Below, in pieces: positions 28,201-41,530 of a stretch of 64,000 nt of DNA (the first letter of the stretch is position 1; each line of letters begins with the position of its first letter). The notes beneath the pieces were generated by a model, which saw nothing but the letters and a program-made list of their open reading frames with translations, ran no database searches and had not been told where the DNA came from. This stretch comes from Eremophila alpestris peregrina (Eukaryota; Chordata; Aves; Passeriformes; Alaudidae), in the NCBI GenBank assembly GCA_009792885.1, contig WMCF01000035.1:62001-126000 (forward strand), read 5' to 3'. The position numbers and the translations under genes are program-made.

Positions 28201-31200
28201 GTGGCCGCTCCTCAGAGTTCCTTCCAAAAATAAACTACTACACCCTTTCAAACAAAACGTTGACCATGCAAGACATTAAAGCCCTCAGCTCAAGCACTCT
28301 TTGTACACAGCAGGAGGAGATGTTATCAGAAGTAGCCCAGCCAACAGAAACAACTTGCTAAAGCAAAATCCTTTTGTGACTGGTCCATTGTTTCTGAACA
28401 CCCAGCAAGAAGCAAAAGGGTGTCCCTCACCGGAATGGAACAAACCTGTGTAACAGCAAGAAGCTTTGCAAATATCATTAGCTACTATTCAAAACAGCAA
28501 GACAGTAGAAAAACAATGTGAGGGCTTACATATGCTTTATCACTTCTTTGCACTCCCCATGCACAACTGTCCCAAACAATAAAAGGGCAGGAGGTTGTCA
28601 TCTGTGAATGGAAAGGATATTGCAAGGCAGGACCTCCTAAGGCCAGGCTCAGAGTTAAATGCAAGCTGCTGCAAAATGCACAGCAGGAACCTGCAGTCAG
28701 ACCGAAGTTCAGGCTTCACTGCTGCACCAGGGAGCAAGGACATGCAGGGAGGGTTATCACACCTTGCACAGATAATCAGAGTTTGGACTAGCACTGCTTC
28801 TCTGTGCATCTGAGCACAGACACACTCTGGCCTATGCAGGTGCATTAATACAGTGTCACAGGCCATCCATGCCATTTTGAGATTACTGTTTCCACACTAG
28901 AGCTCCAGAGACACCCAAGTGTCAGATTTGGTGGCTGGTGTTTGGCACATCATCCACAGGACAACCCTCATTCAAAGCACATGAAAAAGTCACACAGAGG
29001 ACAAACAAGAATTATGTTGTTACAGCTGACACAGCCAGAGCAACATATAAAACAGGAGAAGTAGCTAATAGGAGAATGTAAGAAGATACGAGATAGAGCA
29101 GTCCCACCCGAAGATGTGCTGCCAATATTTTAAAATAACAGCTCCCAGAAGCATTTCCCAGTCATGTGATGGATCCCACACAGGGGGAGTGGCTGTGCTG
29201 CAGAAAGAAGTGCTGGGTGGGTCGAGGAATCTGTTTGCTCTTCTCTTGTTTTCCCCATTTAAACAATGTTTTTATAAACACAACCTAGGAGGGAGGTGGC
29301 TCCACTTGGCAGACAGGCTCCTCCTGAGTAAATTTGCTGAAAGTGATAATTCTCTCTCCCTGAAAGCTGTACTGAGCATACTCAATAGCTGTGCACAGAG
29401 CTCAGCAGGTACAACCAAAAGCAGTGCTGAAGGCTTTATGCAGGGAATAAAACTGATCCTTCCCCCAGTATTCCTCTTTCAGCCTTCCAGAAGTAACTGG
29501 TTTTCCAGTATAAGATGATGCATTTTAAAAGTACCTTCGTCTTACTCCCAAACTTGCTTGCATGAACCTCAAGGGGTTGTATGACTAATAACCAGAAAAT
29601 GTAATTTGGCATGAAAAATCACTTTCCTCTTCAACAAGGGCTGGTTCCTGAAATTCCAGTCACCATCCTCCCAACACACAGTAGTCCCTAACCTTTCAGA
29701 GTGACACAGATATACTGAGTTCTATAAATATGCTTTAGATTCTTTCCCTATAATCCCCCTTTGTTTTCTGACCACTTATGAGATTCTCAGAAACAGAAGA
29801 GATGTAAAAAGTACTGCAGTGCAGCAAGGCTCACTCCTGTTCTCACTGGGAGATGCAGTGTAGGAGGAAGTTGCTCTTAAATCACCCATTTCAGTCCTCT
29901 TCCCCCACACACATATAGATGATGCTCAATTATAACTGACACGTATTTCTGCTGCAGGGATTGCTTTATGTGTTTCAGTCACCTAATGCTAAAAAAGCCC
30001 AATCTTATTTTAGTCCCAGAACAAGTTCTCAAAAATCAGAGCTAGCCAGTTCAGTAAGAGGGAGACCTTACATACATCTGTCTTTTCATAATCAATAACC
30101 AGGTGTTGAATTGTCCCCTGGGGAAGAGTCCTAGGAGGGCTGAGAGACTGAGGCACTGCAAAGCTGCTTGCTTCAAGGCCACTCATGATTTATGCTCTAT
30201 ATGATTAGCCACAAACAGCCTCCAGGGTTAAGCTTGTAGATACTAGTTAGCAATAGACAGAAATAGTAAGGGACCTCATCAAGTATTTTGCTACTTAATA
30301 CATAGCTTAATTAAGATATTATAATATTCAGGAAGTAACATAAGGTCCATGCCCTGTAAGAGATTTTTTGTAATATGAGAAAATCACATTTGTGTCGGTT
30401 TAGAGTAATTAATGAGAGGAAACTGGCATCAGAAAAATAAATAAATAAGAACCAGAAACACACAGGAATGTTGGCAAAGAAATACAGAGACCCATCAGCA
30501 AATCAAAGCAGCACTGTGATCTGGGCTGAAAATAGTTCCACAAGTAAATTTAGCAACGTCAGTACATTAATAAATCCATGTGCACAGCATGTAGAGAATG
30601 GCACACATGGCTAAAGATGCTGAAAGTAAGGGTAAGGGAAACAGTCTGCGTTACCATCAGTTATTTAAAAGGTTCTTCACTCAAGGGTGAAACAAAGGTA
30701 ATCTTGCTTCAGAGAAGACAAGACAAAAGCGGATTTTTGCTCCATTCAGGACAGAATAGGACAGAATTCATGGTGGTCAAAACATAGTCAAAACAGCAGG
30801 CAAAGTCTTACTTCCAGTAGCCTACTGTAATCTCCTGTTTCAACAGGCTGAACTTGTCAAAAAGGCCTGAATGAGGGTGAGAGTCAGAACCTGCTGCTTG
30901 AGAAGGCCAGAAGTCAGTTCAACATCCTTATCAGAGGGTTCAGCCTGCTCCCACTGGAGCCAGAAAAAGGAAATCTATCACTACAACATATTGCATCCTC
31001 TCCACAATGCACATCTAAATGCAGCTACAGTGCAATCTGAGGTTGGCACTGAGTTTGCCTTGCCCAGACAGCTTCCTCCTATGCAATGGCTTACATCAGA
31101 CCATGATATCCCTCACTCATTTTAGGACTCTGATCCCTCTGATCTGTGTTTTGGTTACAAACCACTACTTACAGCTGGCAGACAGCAAGACTCCCAGAGT

Positions 31201-34200
31201 GCACGTAAGTCACACAAAAACACTAAACAGTCCCCCAAAGATATAGAATTTTAAACTGCAGAACATCTAAACCTGCACTTAGTCACAGGCTAGGTAGCTA
31301 GGGACAAACAACACAGCTGAATGGGAAGACTACTGCACAGTTTTCCATGGCTAACATAAACTTAAGTAAATAAAAAATTACCAGAGTCAAGTCACAACAT
31401 TGCTTTGGTATACCATTATCCAATATTTAATCTTTCAAGGAATACTTCTCCACACTCTCTTAATGCTGATAGTACCAGTGTTTTCCAGGGGTCAGTGTTC
31501 CGTGACTGGAACACAAGAACAGAAACTTCCTGTAAGAAGGAGGAAGACAATAACAAACTATTGGAAAACTTTAGAGTGAAAGCCAGTCTTGATATAAGGA
31601 TGTCGAACTACATGAAGCCCATTGTATTCAAGGCACATTTTGCAATTATTCACTTACCCACAGCATTAACAGTTCATCTATCATTTCCAGCTTAAATTTG
31701 CCACCTTCCATTTACCACAACTATCTCTCTGTGCTTTAATCTGAGCCACCTAGGTTGCTTTTCTTTTGTGAGATATTTCACTATGCTAACTTTAGCTAAA
31801 ACCATGAACCCCAAGCATATTTCATTATGCAAATTGCATCAGATTTCAGAGCCTTACTGAGAAAGTCAAGTTCAGTTCATTATACTTGTAACAGCAATTG
31901 CTAGGAAGCCCAACAGATAGCTGAAAAGCAACTGTGGGGTTTTTGTTATCAGGGGTAAATTCAGCTGCATGAACAAGATAGAAACCAAGTTCTGGCTTAT
32001 TTCAGAGACTGCACCTTCATAATTCCCCCTGAAGGATATTGAATGGCTACAAACAGGATAAATTCAGTTCTGATAAGAGCATTAGATTAGAAAACATTAC
32101 TGCCTCCATAACCCCGTGCACAGTGTAGTGTTATAGATGTGGGGTGTTTTTTTTTTAATACAGTGACCTTGTCTAGTCATCATGTACACTTCAAACTTTC
32201 TACTTAAGCTTTTGAATTATTAGTTATATCTTCATCATACCAGTAAGAGGCTTTTATTTGGTTTTCATTTTTCTTTAAAGTAATCAGCATGGTCAACTTT
32301 GAAGCTCTACCCAAAGTGCATTTTAACACAGTTACACACACAGTTATGCCAGGCCTCATAACTCAGTGAAGGCAAAATGTTTAAGTCAATTTTCTTCCTA
32401 AAGAGATAGATTTTGAGTACATTATGATTATCATGACTTACTAGACAAAAACAAACCTGATCATCTAAGCTGCTTTATATTTAAGATTTTACTCTTGAAC
32501 TGTTTTTCAATGTTTCGAATGCTCAGAAACACATATAACAGGCAATGGAATTGCTGTTTAAAACATTACAAAAAGCAAGAAAAGCATTCATCTGTTGCAC
32601 TGTGTGATTTCTACAACACAGCAGTGAAACATTCACATCTGTAGGGCTAACTGAACATCTTTTGTAACTAAAAGGTACAACCAAAAATGGCCACAATTTT
32701 GCCCTTATTTCAGATTATGATTTTTACCCATATTTCAGACAAACTAGTGGCACTGAGCCAGTCTGAAAGGCATATTGCAGCTGCTCAGGCAAATCTCAGT
32801 GTTACCAGCATCTCAGCATTACCTCACATTAGATATTAAGGTAGGAGTAAGCATGTTAATGTAGTCATGGATTTTTAAAATATGCATTTTAAGTGTTCCC
32901 TGAACGTGGTAGGCCTTAAGCAAGTATTCCCTACAGAGAATATTCTGATAGTTATTTCGTGCATTGATGTTACTAGGCAACACACATATCATCCTACACA
33001 GTTGGCCATACTTGTCCAAGATCATGCAAAGAAAGATGACATTGCAAAACTATAAGCAGAGATGGATCAATACACTTTGAAGATGCTGGAGCAATGCAAC
33101 AACATGACTGTAAAATGGTTCTGTGACTGCCAGTTTGTGTGTATTAGCTAGCATGATAGGAAGCCTATGGACTTTTTAGTCTCCCATATCAATTTTTCTA
33201 TTGAACTTACACCTACTTGTGCAAGAAAGACTGATTTTTTTACATAGTGTCTCTTGTGAAATAATTTTGCCTCTGCAGTTGAGCGCATGACTCTGTTTTT
33301 AGGTTTCCTATTTATAGCTGCAAAAAGTTGCTAACAAATTACATTCAGGGAATCTTAATGAAGCAGGTAAGAAAGATTTTTTTTTAGAACTTCTACATCA
33401 CTCTTGGGCACAGATATTTTATGCCCAGGTAAAGAGAGACATCTGTGCTCCTTAGTATTCAGCTTTAGAGAAAATAAGGTCAATTCTTAAATTTGAGAAG
33501 CAACATCCTAAGAGAAAGCAGCAGCAAACCTGTAATGTTACTGTTACAAAGTGATTTATGTTAAAAGCATGGACAGAACCAAAAGAGTTTATAATAACTT
33601 GTATTAAGTATAGAGGATGCAATGATCACAGCGGATCCACACTCCTTTATGTCTGCAACACACCTCGACATGATGCTGCACACCTGTGTTTAGCTATAGC
33701 ATTTGAAACATTTTCATACCTAAGTCTCAGAATTAGACTCTATATTCATTATTCTGTAAACTGTCCTGTTGAATTCAGGGAACCCTTCCTAAAAGCAAAG
33801 CCAACCACATGGGGAACATTACCAGAGTAAAGATCTATCTGCAAAAGTTGTTTTAATACAGATTTTCAACTGTGTTCTTCTACAAAGCCATGATTCTAAA
33901 AAAATTACATAATTGCTCAGGAAAACAGAAATCTTCAACAAATATCTACCATCTTTTTTTTATTTTTTAATATTTGACCATACTTTGAATTATGCTCCAT
34001 AGTCAAACTCCTAAAAGCATGAGTAAATTGATGGGCTTATGCCAGTTATCTCAAGGCTGTTTTACACAAATCACTCACCATCCATGTTCATTCCCCTATA
34101 CTCCATGGTATCAATTTGTGGCTCACTGCATGACTCAAATCACAGTCACCACACAAAATCATGCATAGGTACTGGTGCAAGCACTTCTTGCAAAGATTTT

Positions 34201-37200
34201 AATCTTCTCTTTCTAGGAATGTTCTTGTAAGCAAAAGTTTGCATGGACAAATACTAACAGAAAATGGTAGGATTCAAGGGTTGTCAGGTGGGTTGGTTGG
34301 GGCTATTTGCAGTTGTTTACCAGCCTTTACTCTTGCAGAAGAAAAGGCTGTAGCATTTTCCTATTTCTGCCATGTATATGTTTGTGTCCTACGCCAACAT
34401 AGGCACTATCAGATGCCCAAGTGCAAGCTGTAAGTCAGCCAGGCTGTGTCAGAGTCTAAATTGGCAATCAGTGAAGCTCTTTTGTCTCAGCTGAGGGATA
34501 ACTAACACCAGCTGAGGATCTGGCCCTTACATGCTGTCAAAAGAGGAAGGCTGTAGAAAGCCACAGAATCAGGTTTTGTGTGTTTCCTGCCATTCTTTAT
34601 CCCTAGTTTTCCATTGGCCTATTTCCTAATTTTATAAATTGCCACTCCAATTATATTTGGTTTTGCAGTTACATAATTCTCCACACCTTCCCCCAGCCCT
34701 GATTCCACTACTGCTAAAGATTCAACTATAAATAGATTTTATGAACTCTAGAAACAATTCTCTAGCTTTCAGGTACTAAGGAATTACATTCCCTTCAATT
34801 GCAACTAGCAATGACATTCCTTTTGACTGTAACTAGCTAGCTGTCAATTGAATAGTTTCAAACAAACAAACCAACCTCAACTGCAGACAAATAAAGGTTT
34901 TTGAATCTTCTGCTGCATTATACAGCAGCACTATATCACAACAATAATAACTAGTCCAGACTCACTAACTCCAGCAGCAGAAGTGCTTACTCTGATTGCT
35001 ATGCAGTTTATCAGATCCATGAAAATAGTAAAATGCAATGTCCCAGCCCTGCAAACTGCATATCTTCTGCAAGGCTCCATGAAGAATCAAAGACTCAAAA
35101 GCATCAACTATTTGTGTAGCACAGCCCATTTTTTTCTTTTGGATTCATGTTCTAGATGAACCTATGGCCTCAAAAAAGACTGATATCACTGATATCCACT
35201 ATATCCATTAATTACAGCTTCAATGACTTTTTAAATTATTGATATTTTACTCTTTTGTAGAGACTATGCTATAACTGCATTCATTTTAGGAGTCTTTAGG
35301 ATTTCAGCCCTTTTAAATGCACAAATAAATTTTCAAATTTTCTGACCTAGCCAACTAACAGGAAACAAGACACTTTGGGTCAAGGCTAAAATTCCACATG
35401 ACATTCAGAAGGGCTGCAAAACTAAGTTCTAGATTGAAGAGAGGTGGCAACTACTTTATGCCAAATTTATCACTAGATTAAACAGATGTGATTTCCAAAG
35501 TTATGCCAAGTTGCAGCCACTTCTTATGAGAACATGACCTTTTCCATTCCTGTTCCTCCTACCTCCCCCTGCCCCCAATCCCTTCTTTATTTTGGAATGA
35601 AGCCCAAGACTGCAAGTACCAGTTATGTTTTTATAATATTCCAGTCTCAGTTTCCACTAAGAGGTAAGAAAAGCCAAAATGCACATTGCAGGGCCCTTAT
35701 AAATAGTTAACATCTAAACAACAGTCCTACTAGAAGAACAGATTAAAAATGGCAGCAAGATGCTAGATCTTACAGACTGTAAAAGTGCTGGAAATGAAGT
35801 AATCAGAGTTTGGCTGAAGAATCAGGGTGCACAAGACAGTACTGTTTCAAATATTGTTCTGCATTGTTTAATGGTAATGAGTATATGTATCACATTTTGC
35901 TCAAGCAAAAAACACTGAGAACATGTAAATAAATGCTACATGGCAGGCTAAAAGTCAAAGAGAGATTCAGTTAGTAATTACTACACTCAATAATTCATGG
36001 ATGCTTCGTCCAAATATCTAGGTATCCAAAGACTTAAAGTGTAAGCAAACCAATAGGTCAACAATGTAGGCTTTTTCTATTAATCTAACAGGGGTTTTAA
36101 AAGCTATCTGGAGTAGCCAGGCCTGGTTGTCTTGCCATCATTTAAAGATTTTTGTGGTCTTTTGTCATGCTAAGCTTCAGCCTTCCCCAGGCCAAAAGTG
36201 CTGAATACAACAACATTAGGGCTAAGAATGTCTGTTGCTTGATTTTTAGTGTACTTAAAAGCCTGCATTAAAACCCTTACCTTTTATCCCTTCACTTTCA
36301 GTTGAACGAGGATTTGGCATTTTCTCTTGCAGTAAGTAATTTCTAAAGTCTCTATTTCAAGTGATTTTAGCACAAGAAGTACTGGATTAAAGCTCTAAAG
36401 ACAAAAGACCAAGCCACTAAGTGCATATAACAGAGAGAGTGGTAAAGCATTCATTCACCTAATCATGACCCAACTGGTGGTTATGAATGTGGACTTGATA
36501 TAAATGTTGACTGCAACTTCACCAACATGTTTCTCTGCAGACTGAAATGGTAGTCTCTCTCAAAAGCTATAGATATCTGCTTTGCAGATGCACTGAGCTG
36601 AACAAACCCAGGGGTCAGAGCCAGAAGACACAGAGATTTAAACCACTGTTCTAGAAGTGGAAGGCCCACCTGCTGTCCACTAGTCCTTGAATCAGCTAAA
36701 TGTCATTGCATAGAAGGTCATTCTGGATCCAGTCTAGGAGCTGGGTTGTGGAAGCTGGTGAATTGAGCCATATAGAGCTTTAAAAGAGTGAACAGTACAT
36801 ATAGGAGTATAACTGCTAGGTACGTGCACATTCCTGAAATTGGTCTGTGACTGCCAAAAGTCACCTGGATGCAAATACTAAATACATCATTTCAGCCTAT
36901 TAGTCTCTATGTAACACCTGCAGAATCAGGAGTTGGTCACCTGTATGTAGTGATCCCTAGCAGCAAGAACAACCAGAGCAACCACAGAACTAACCATAAA
37001 GAACCCATTCCCAGTGTTCATGGGAGTTAGGAGGCCAGAAAAAGAAACCATGCACTTCACTATTGTTATAACTGACACTACAAATAAAGGCTTAGAGGTA
37101 CCAAAATGTCATGAGCTGTGTTCGTCAGCAAGTATCAGTCCCAGTTTCAGAAGTTTCTATGGCAACTGAATTGTTAATCCACATGGTTTTTATTCCAGTT

Positions 37201-40200
37201 CATGCTACAGATCACATTTGGCAAATGCCATAAGCTCTCAATTTATGGCTAATTGATTCTGTGTTTGGGGATATAAAGCCCCATTTTCTGGGTTGCAGGG
37301 ATTACATTGGTTTTGTATTTTCATGCACTGCATCTTCTAATCACAAATATGAAAACCCATATGAACTTTACTAATGCATTGAAGTACAATTTAAAAGAAG
37401 CAGACAGGCTCAGTATCTGTGATACTGAGTGCCTAGAATGACCCTTGAGGTACTTTCCCCACATGTTTCTTCTTGCATGGGCATTAGTGGGCAGGATTTG
37501 CCTGCACCTCACAACAAGCTCCCAGCCACCAATGCCATGGGCTACAGAAGCATGGGACAGAAAACAGAACAGCAAAGGATGCACAGAGCTCACCACAGCC
37601 TGCCTCCATACCAAGGTCAGCCACTAGAAGCTGTGCTAGTAAAAGAATGTGTCTTTAAAAAGAAACGGTGCTACATCTCTCTTAAGGGATATTTTATAGC
37701 AAGTGCACTCCCTTTAAGGAACATGGTTATTTCTCCTCTTTCAAATGTCTTTATCTGCTTCCAACTATAAATTATTTTGAGCTATTAAAACTCACCAGTT
37801 TTAACATTCAAAAATAATATAATCCATTTCATAACACTACTTAAAAAAAAGAAGTTAATTTGAAGCTCAGACTTGGAAAAAACCCCAGTATTTAACAGTT
37901 TTGAATATTTAGCAGTCTTAAAATTAGGACTTGTTCCATTTTCCAATAATTAGTATTTGTACCATAATTATAGTTTGTCTATAATTTCAGTAATCCTTAA
38001 GAGCTTAGCTGCAAATAGAGAGCCCTTATTCAGTGTACAAGAATGTTTCTAACCAGTGGCAAACATTCAAAATCTCTTAAGACACAGAGTTTAAAAGATT
38101 CCCATGGATGTGGGGGAGAAGAGGCGATGAAGATAGCACACATATATCATTACCAAAAATTCAAAGCCTACAAAACAAAGTGTAATGTGACATCACAGGC
38201 TAATGCCTTCAGAGAGGCCCCAACAATCAGAAAGTATTTGAAGTATTAGTGTTTGGCACTTACATCATTCTTAAACTTACACAAGTACAGTCTCTCTGAA
38301 TGTTCTCAGCTCAATTTTGGAGGAAGTAATTTCATTTTCCAGTTTTATCACTTAACCCTGAACCTTTTCCTCAGGCCACTTATGCTGATAGCATCACACC
38401 AACAAGTCCCCCAAATGTAAAGTTTTTCTCTGTGATAGCTTTTGGACCCAGCCAAGGATTTCCACAAGACTTCTACAAAGAAACTCTGTCCCAGTCATAT
38501 GAGCTACTGCAAAACCATGCCTCCAACAAGCTCTGTGATCCTGGACACAATATCAGCTGAAAGATTTAAGACATATCAGTGCCCACATGCTGTCTACATA
38601 CTCATCAAAGAGTCTTTTTAGAAGTTTGTACACAGTACGTAATTTTTTTCTCTGGGTCACAAGTACAAGACTTGGTATTGCCCTGGCCTGTAATTTCAAT
38701 GTAAAAGTCTCAATTATATCTGTGATTTATTGCCCATACACAATTTCTACTATTTTAGGTGTAATCTTCAGACAGCATCAGAGGAACACTTGAACTTAGC
38801 ACAATTCTGCTAAGATCAAACATAAGTCTTTTCAGATGGTCAATAACTGCATTTCTTAACTTGCAGAGTGCAAGCTACTGAACAACTAATTAATTAATTT
38901 AACATGTGAATAAGAAATATCCCTAAAAATACTGGACTTTTCATGCAGGCAAGCTGAAAACTGTGGAGATCCATTGTGAAATCTGGTTAAAACAGTAGTT
39001 CAGTTTCTGGGACAGTTCTATTTTCATGGAGTGGAAACTACACTAACAAATCCAAGGTTCAGTACTTCTCTTCTTTCCTAGTCTGCCATAGCTCTTTTAG
39101 TTCAATGCCTCTCCAATTTCAATTACAATATTGCTTCCAAAAGCAACATTTCTGTGCTCAGACTTTTTCGTGCAATATCATTAAATACCTTTAAATACTA
39201 CAACTTGAGTCACATGGCAGAAATGGAAAAAATGTTCTGAAGAACCTGAGAGGACAAAAAAGGAAATAGATCCCACAGATTGCTTTTCAACAGAGCTATA
39301 GAATTTGCAGATCAATTTTGTTGTGTCAGCCACTAATCTGTGCTTTTGTAATGTGTATTCTACAGTTGCCAGCAGACACAACAAGACAATGTTTTGGCAC
39401 CTCATCAACTGCATTAGAAAAATAACAGCATTTATAATTTAAAATGGATGGTAGATTACTAAGTCTTGCTATAATTTTGGATGTTTACAGCAAATATTTT
39501 CAGTTGATATTCCCCCTCCTTTCCCCTTCAATTTTCTTCTTGATATACAATTACCCATTGAAGACAAGCATTTGATCCTTGAATGAAAAAGAAAACTGGT
39601 AATTTAGTGCTCTGTAGACTCTCTCCTCAATCTGTGAAAAATACTTGAAGCCCTAGTAACATTGAAAAATCACAAAATAGAAGGTCTTCTCTGTTATAGG
39701 GCAACCAGGCCACTTTGTGCTCAGCAGCAGCTGAAATACATGCTGCATGGCAAGTTTACAAGCATCATTTCTCAGAATTGGAGATTTTAAATATCAGTAA
39801 CTAAATGTGGTAAGTGTTCTTGATGTTCCCAGATACTTCCCCTTTTCTAAAAAGGGAAAGGCGGAGGATAAAAAAAATCCACAGGTGGTATGACTTTCTC
39901 TAAAAGAATTCAATTTCTTAGAAAATTCAACAGTGGAAAGTGTTACATAGAAAAAGCCCAAACAATGGTAGGACAATGGTAGCTCATAATTAGAATCATC
40001 ATTCTACCAGAGTTTCCTCAAATTGTAGTGTCTGAATATCATATTCATGCAAGGTGTAACATAACCCCCCTCCCCCACCAAACTACAAAAAAGACCCCAG
40101 CAACCTTCCAAAGTTCAGATTGTGCTAAGCAAGCATAGATGTCTGTAAGGCAACACCATTCAGTGCCTAGCCTCTATTTCTATGTTTCTTTCTCATTCCT

Positions 40201-41093
40201 TTCCCTTGCCCTCTTGGGATAAGGTCAATGAGGGAAACTACAAAGGTAAAAGAAATTAGAAGAAAAAGCAAGAACAAAATACAACTTCAGTTACTTCAGC
40301 AACAGATCTTGGCAACTCAAGATCTTTCTTAAGATCATGCCTTTATCAACTACCTTAGATAACCACCTTCTCCACACTGGGCCTGCAGAAGGACAGTGCA
40401 GAAATTTACTGATGCCAGATGGTTTCCAGCTCCTGTCAGGCAGCACACGCAGGTCTCTGAAACTGTCTTCCAAAAACATCTCAGAAAAATCTGGTGAATG
40501 CTTAGGGAATGTGCACTAGTTTGCTGTGATGCTTCCTGGGGCCTCTTATTCTCTGCATTGACACTGCCTTAAAAATGCACAGAGGGGAAACACTTCCAGA
40601 TCTCCAGCTACTGTCCTCTGACTTCAGTTACAACAACTGTTCTGCAGTCCCAGGAATGCCCATCTGAGCAGCCTGGCCTGAGCCAGCATTCCTGGTACAC
40701 TAGCCAAAACCACAATACTTGCAGATTATTCTCTCAGCTGCCTGGAGGAACATATCATCTTCCGGCAGAATGCAAAGGAATTAACGGTTTGAAAACTCAG
40801 CATAGTACAGAAGGAATCAAGCAGCAGCAAGTTAACAACACAGGCTAGCAGCTTTCCAGGAAGCAGCAGAGAACATTCTGGTCTCGTGCCCTGTAATGCA
40901 CTACACTACCAAAAGAAACAACTTAGTGACATAAAGCAGCAAATAAACACTGAAAACTATCTTCTTTCTGCTTCTATGTTATTTCATGAAAGTAGGCTCT
41001 AGACAGGTCTTCCATGTGATGAAAAGCATCAAACTACTGCCTTTCTGGGCACTCTGTTACATTTTCTGCAAAAGCAGCATGCAAAAGCTTACA

Positions 41094-41530
41094 GGATCAT
41101 AGGTTCAAAGGTCATCACTTCTAGGATGATCTAGTCCAACCATTAACCCAGTACCAATGTGTTCAATATTAAACCATATCCCCAAGTGCCACATGCCTTA
41201 TTGAACACTTCTGGCTGATTTCACCACTTCCCAGGGCAGCATGTTCCAATGCTTGACCACCTTGTAAGTGAAGAAATTTTTCCTAATATCTGATCTAAAC
41301 TTTCCCTGGTGCAACTTGAGGCCATTTTCTCTTGTCCTGTCAGATGCTGCCTGGGAGAAGAGACTGACTCACACCTCACTGCAGCTTCCTTTCAGGCAGT
41401 TGTAGAGAGCAATGTCTCCTTTGAGCCTCCTTTTCTCCAGGTTTAACAACCCCAGCTCCCTCAGCTACTCCTTGTAAGACTTGCGCTCCAGACCCTTCCC
41501 CAGCTCAGTACAACCTTCTCCAGAAACAGA
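41094..41530 (-). mobile_element. CR1-type LINE 3' end
   Basis: The plus strand carries reverse-complement CR1 landmarks in order: ggatcatagg (3' terminus), gatctagtccaaccatt, ccacttcccagggcagc, gttccaatgcttgaccacc, tttttcctaatatctgatc, ggtgcaacttgaggccat, tctcttgtcctgtcagat and ctccagacccttccccag. The element points left and is 5' truncated near 41530. A 77-91 residue open frame overlapping its right end is not the CR1 reverse transcriptase. Confidence 0.88.

Larger units (their letters stand above)
14929..41093. other. Gene-poor stretch
   Basis: About 26 kb with no recognised gene. It contains the paired stem-loops at 23.4 kb, AT-rich runs (for example 22020-22090), an A/C-rich tract near 20905-20955 and a donor-linked minus-strand frame near 19.0-19.3 kb that I could not identify. 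It may be intergenic, intronic or hold distal enhancers; sequence alone does not say. Confidence 0.6.

Noticed and set aside
29114..29518. 134-codon plus-strand frame
   Set aside because: No motif, start context or flanking exon signals.
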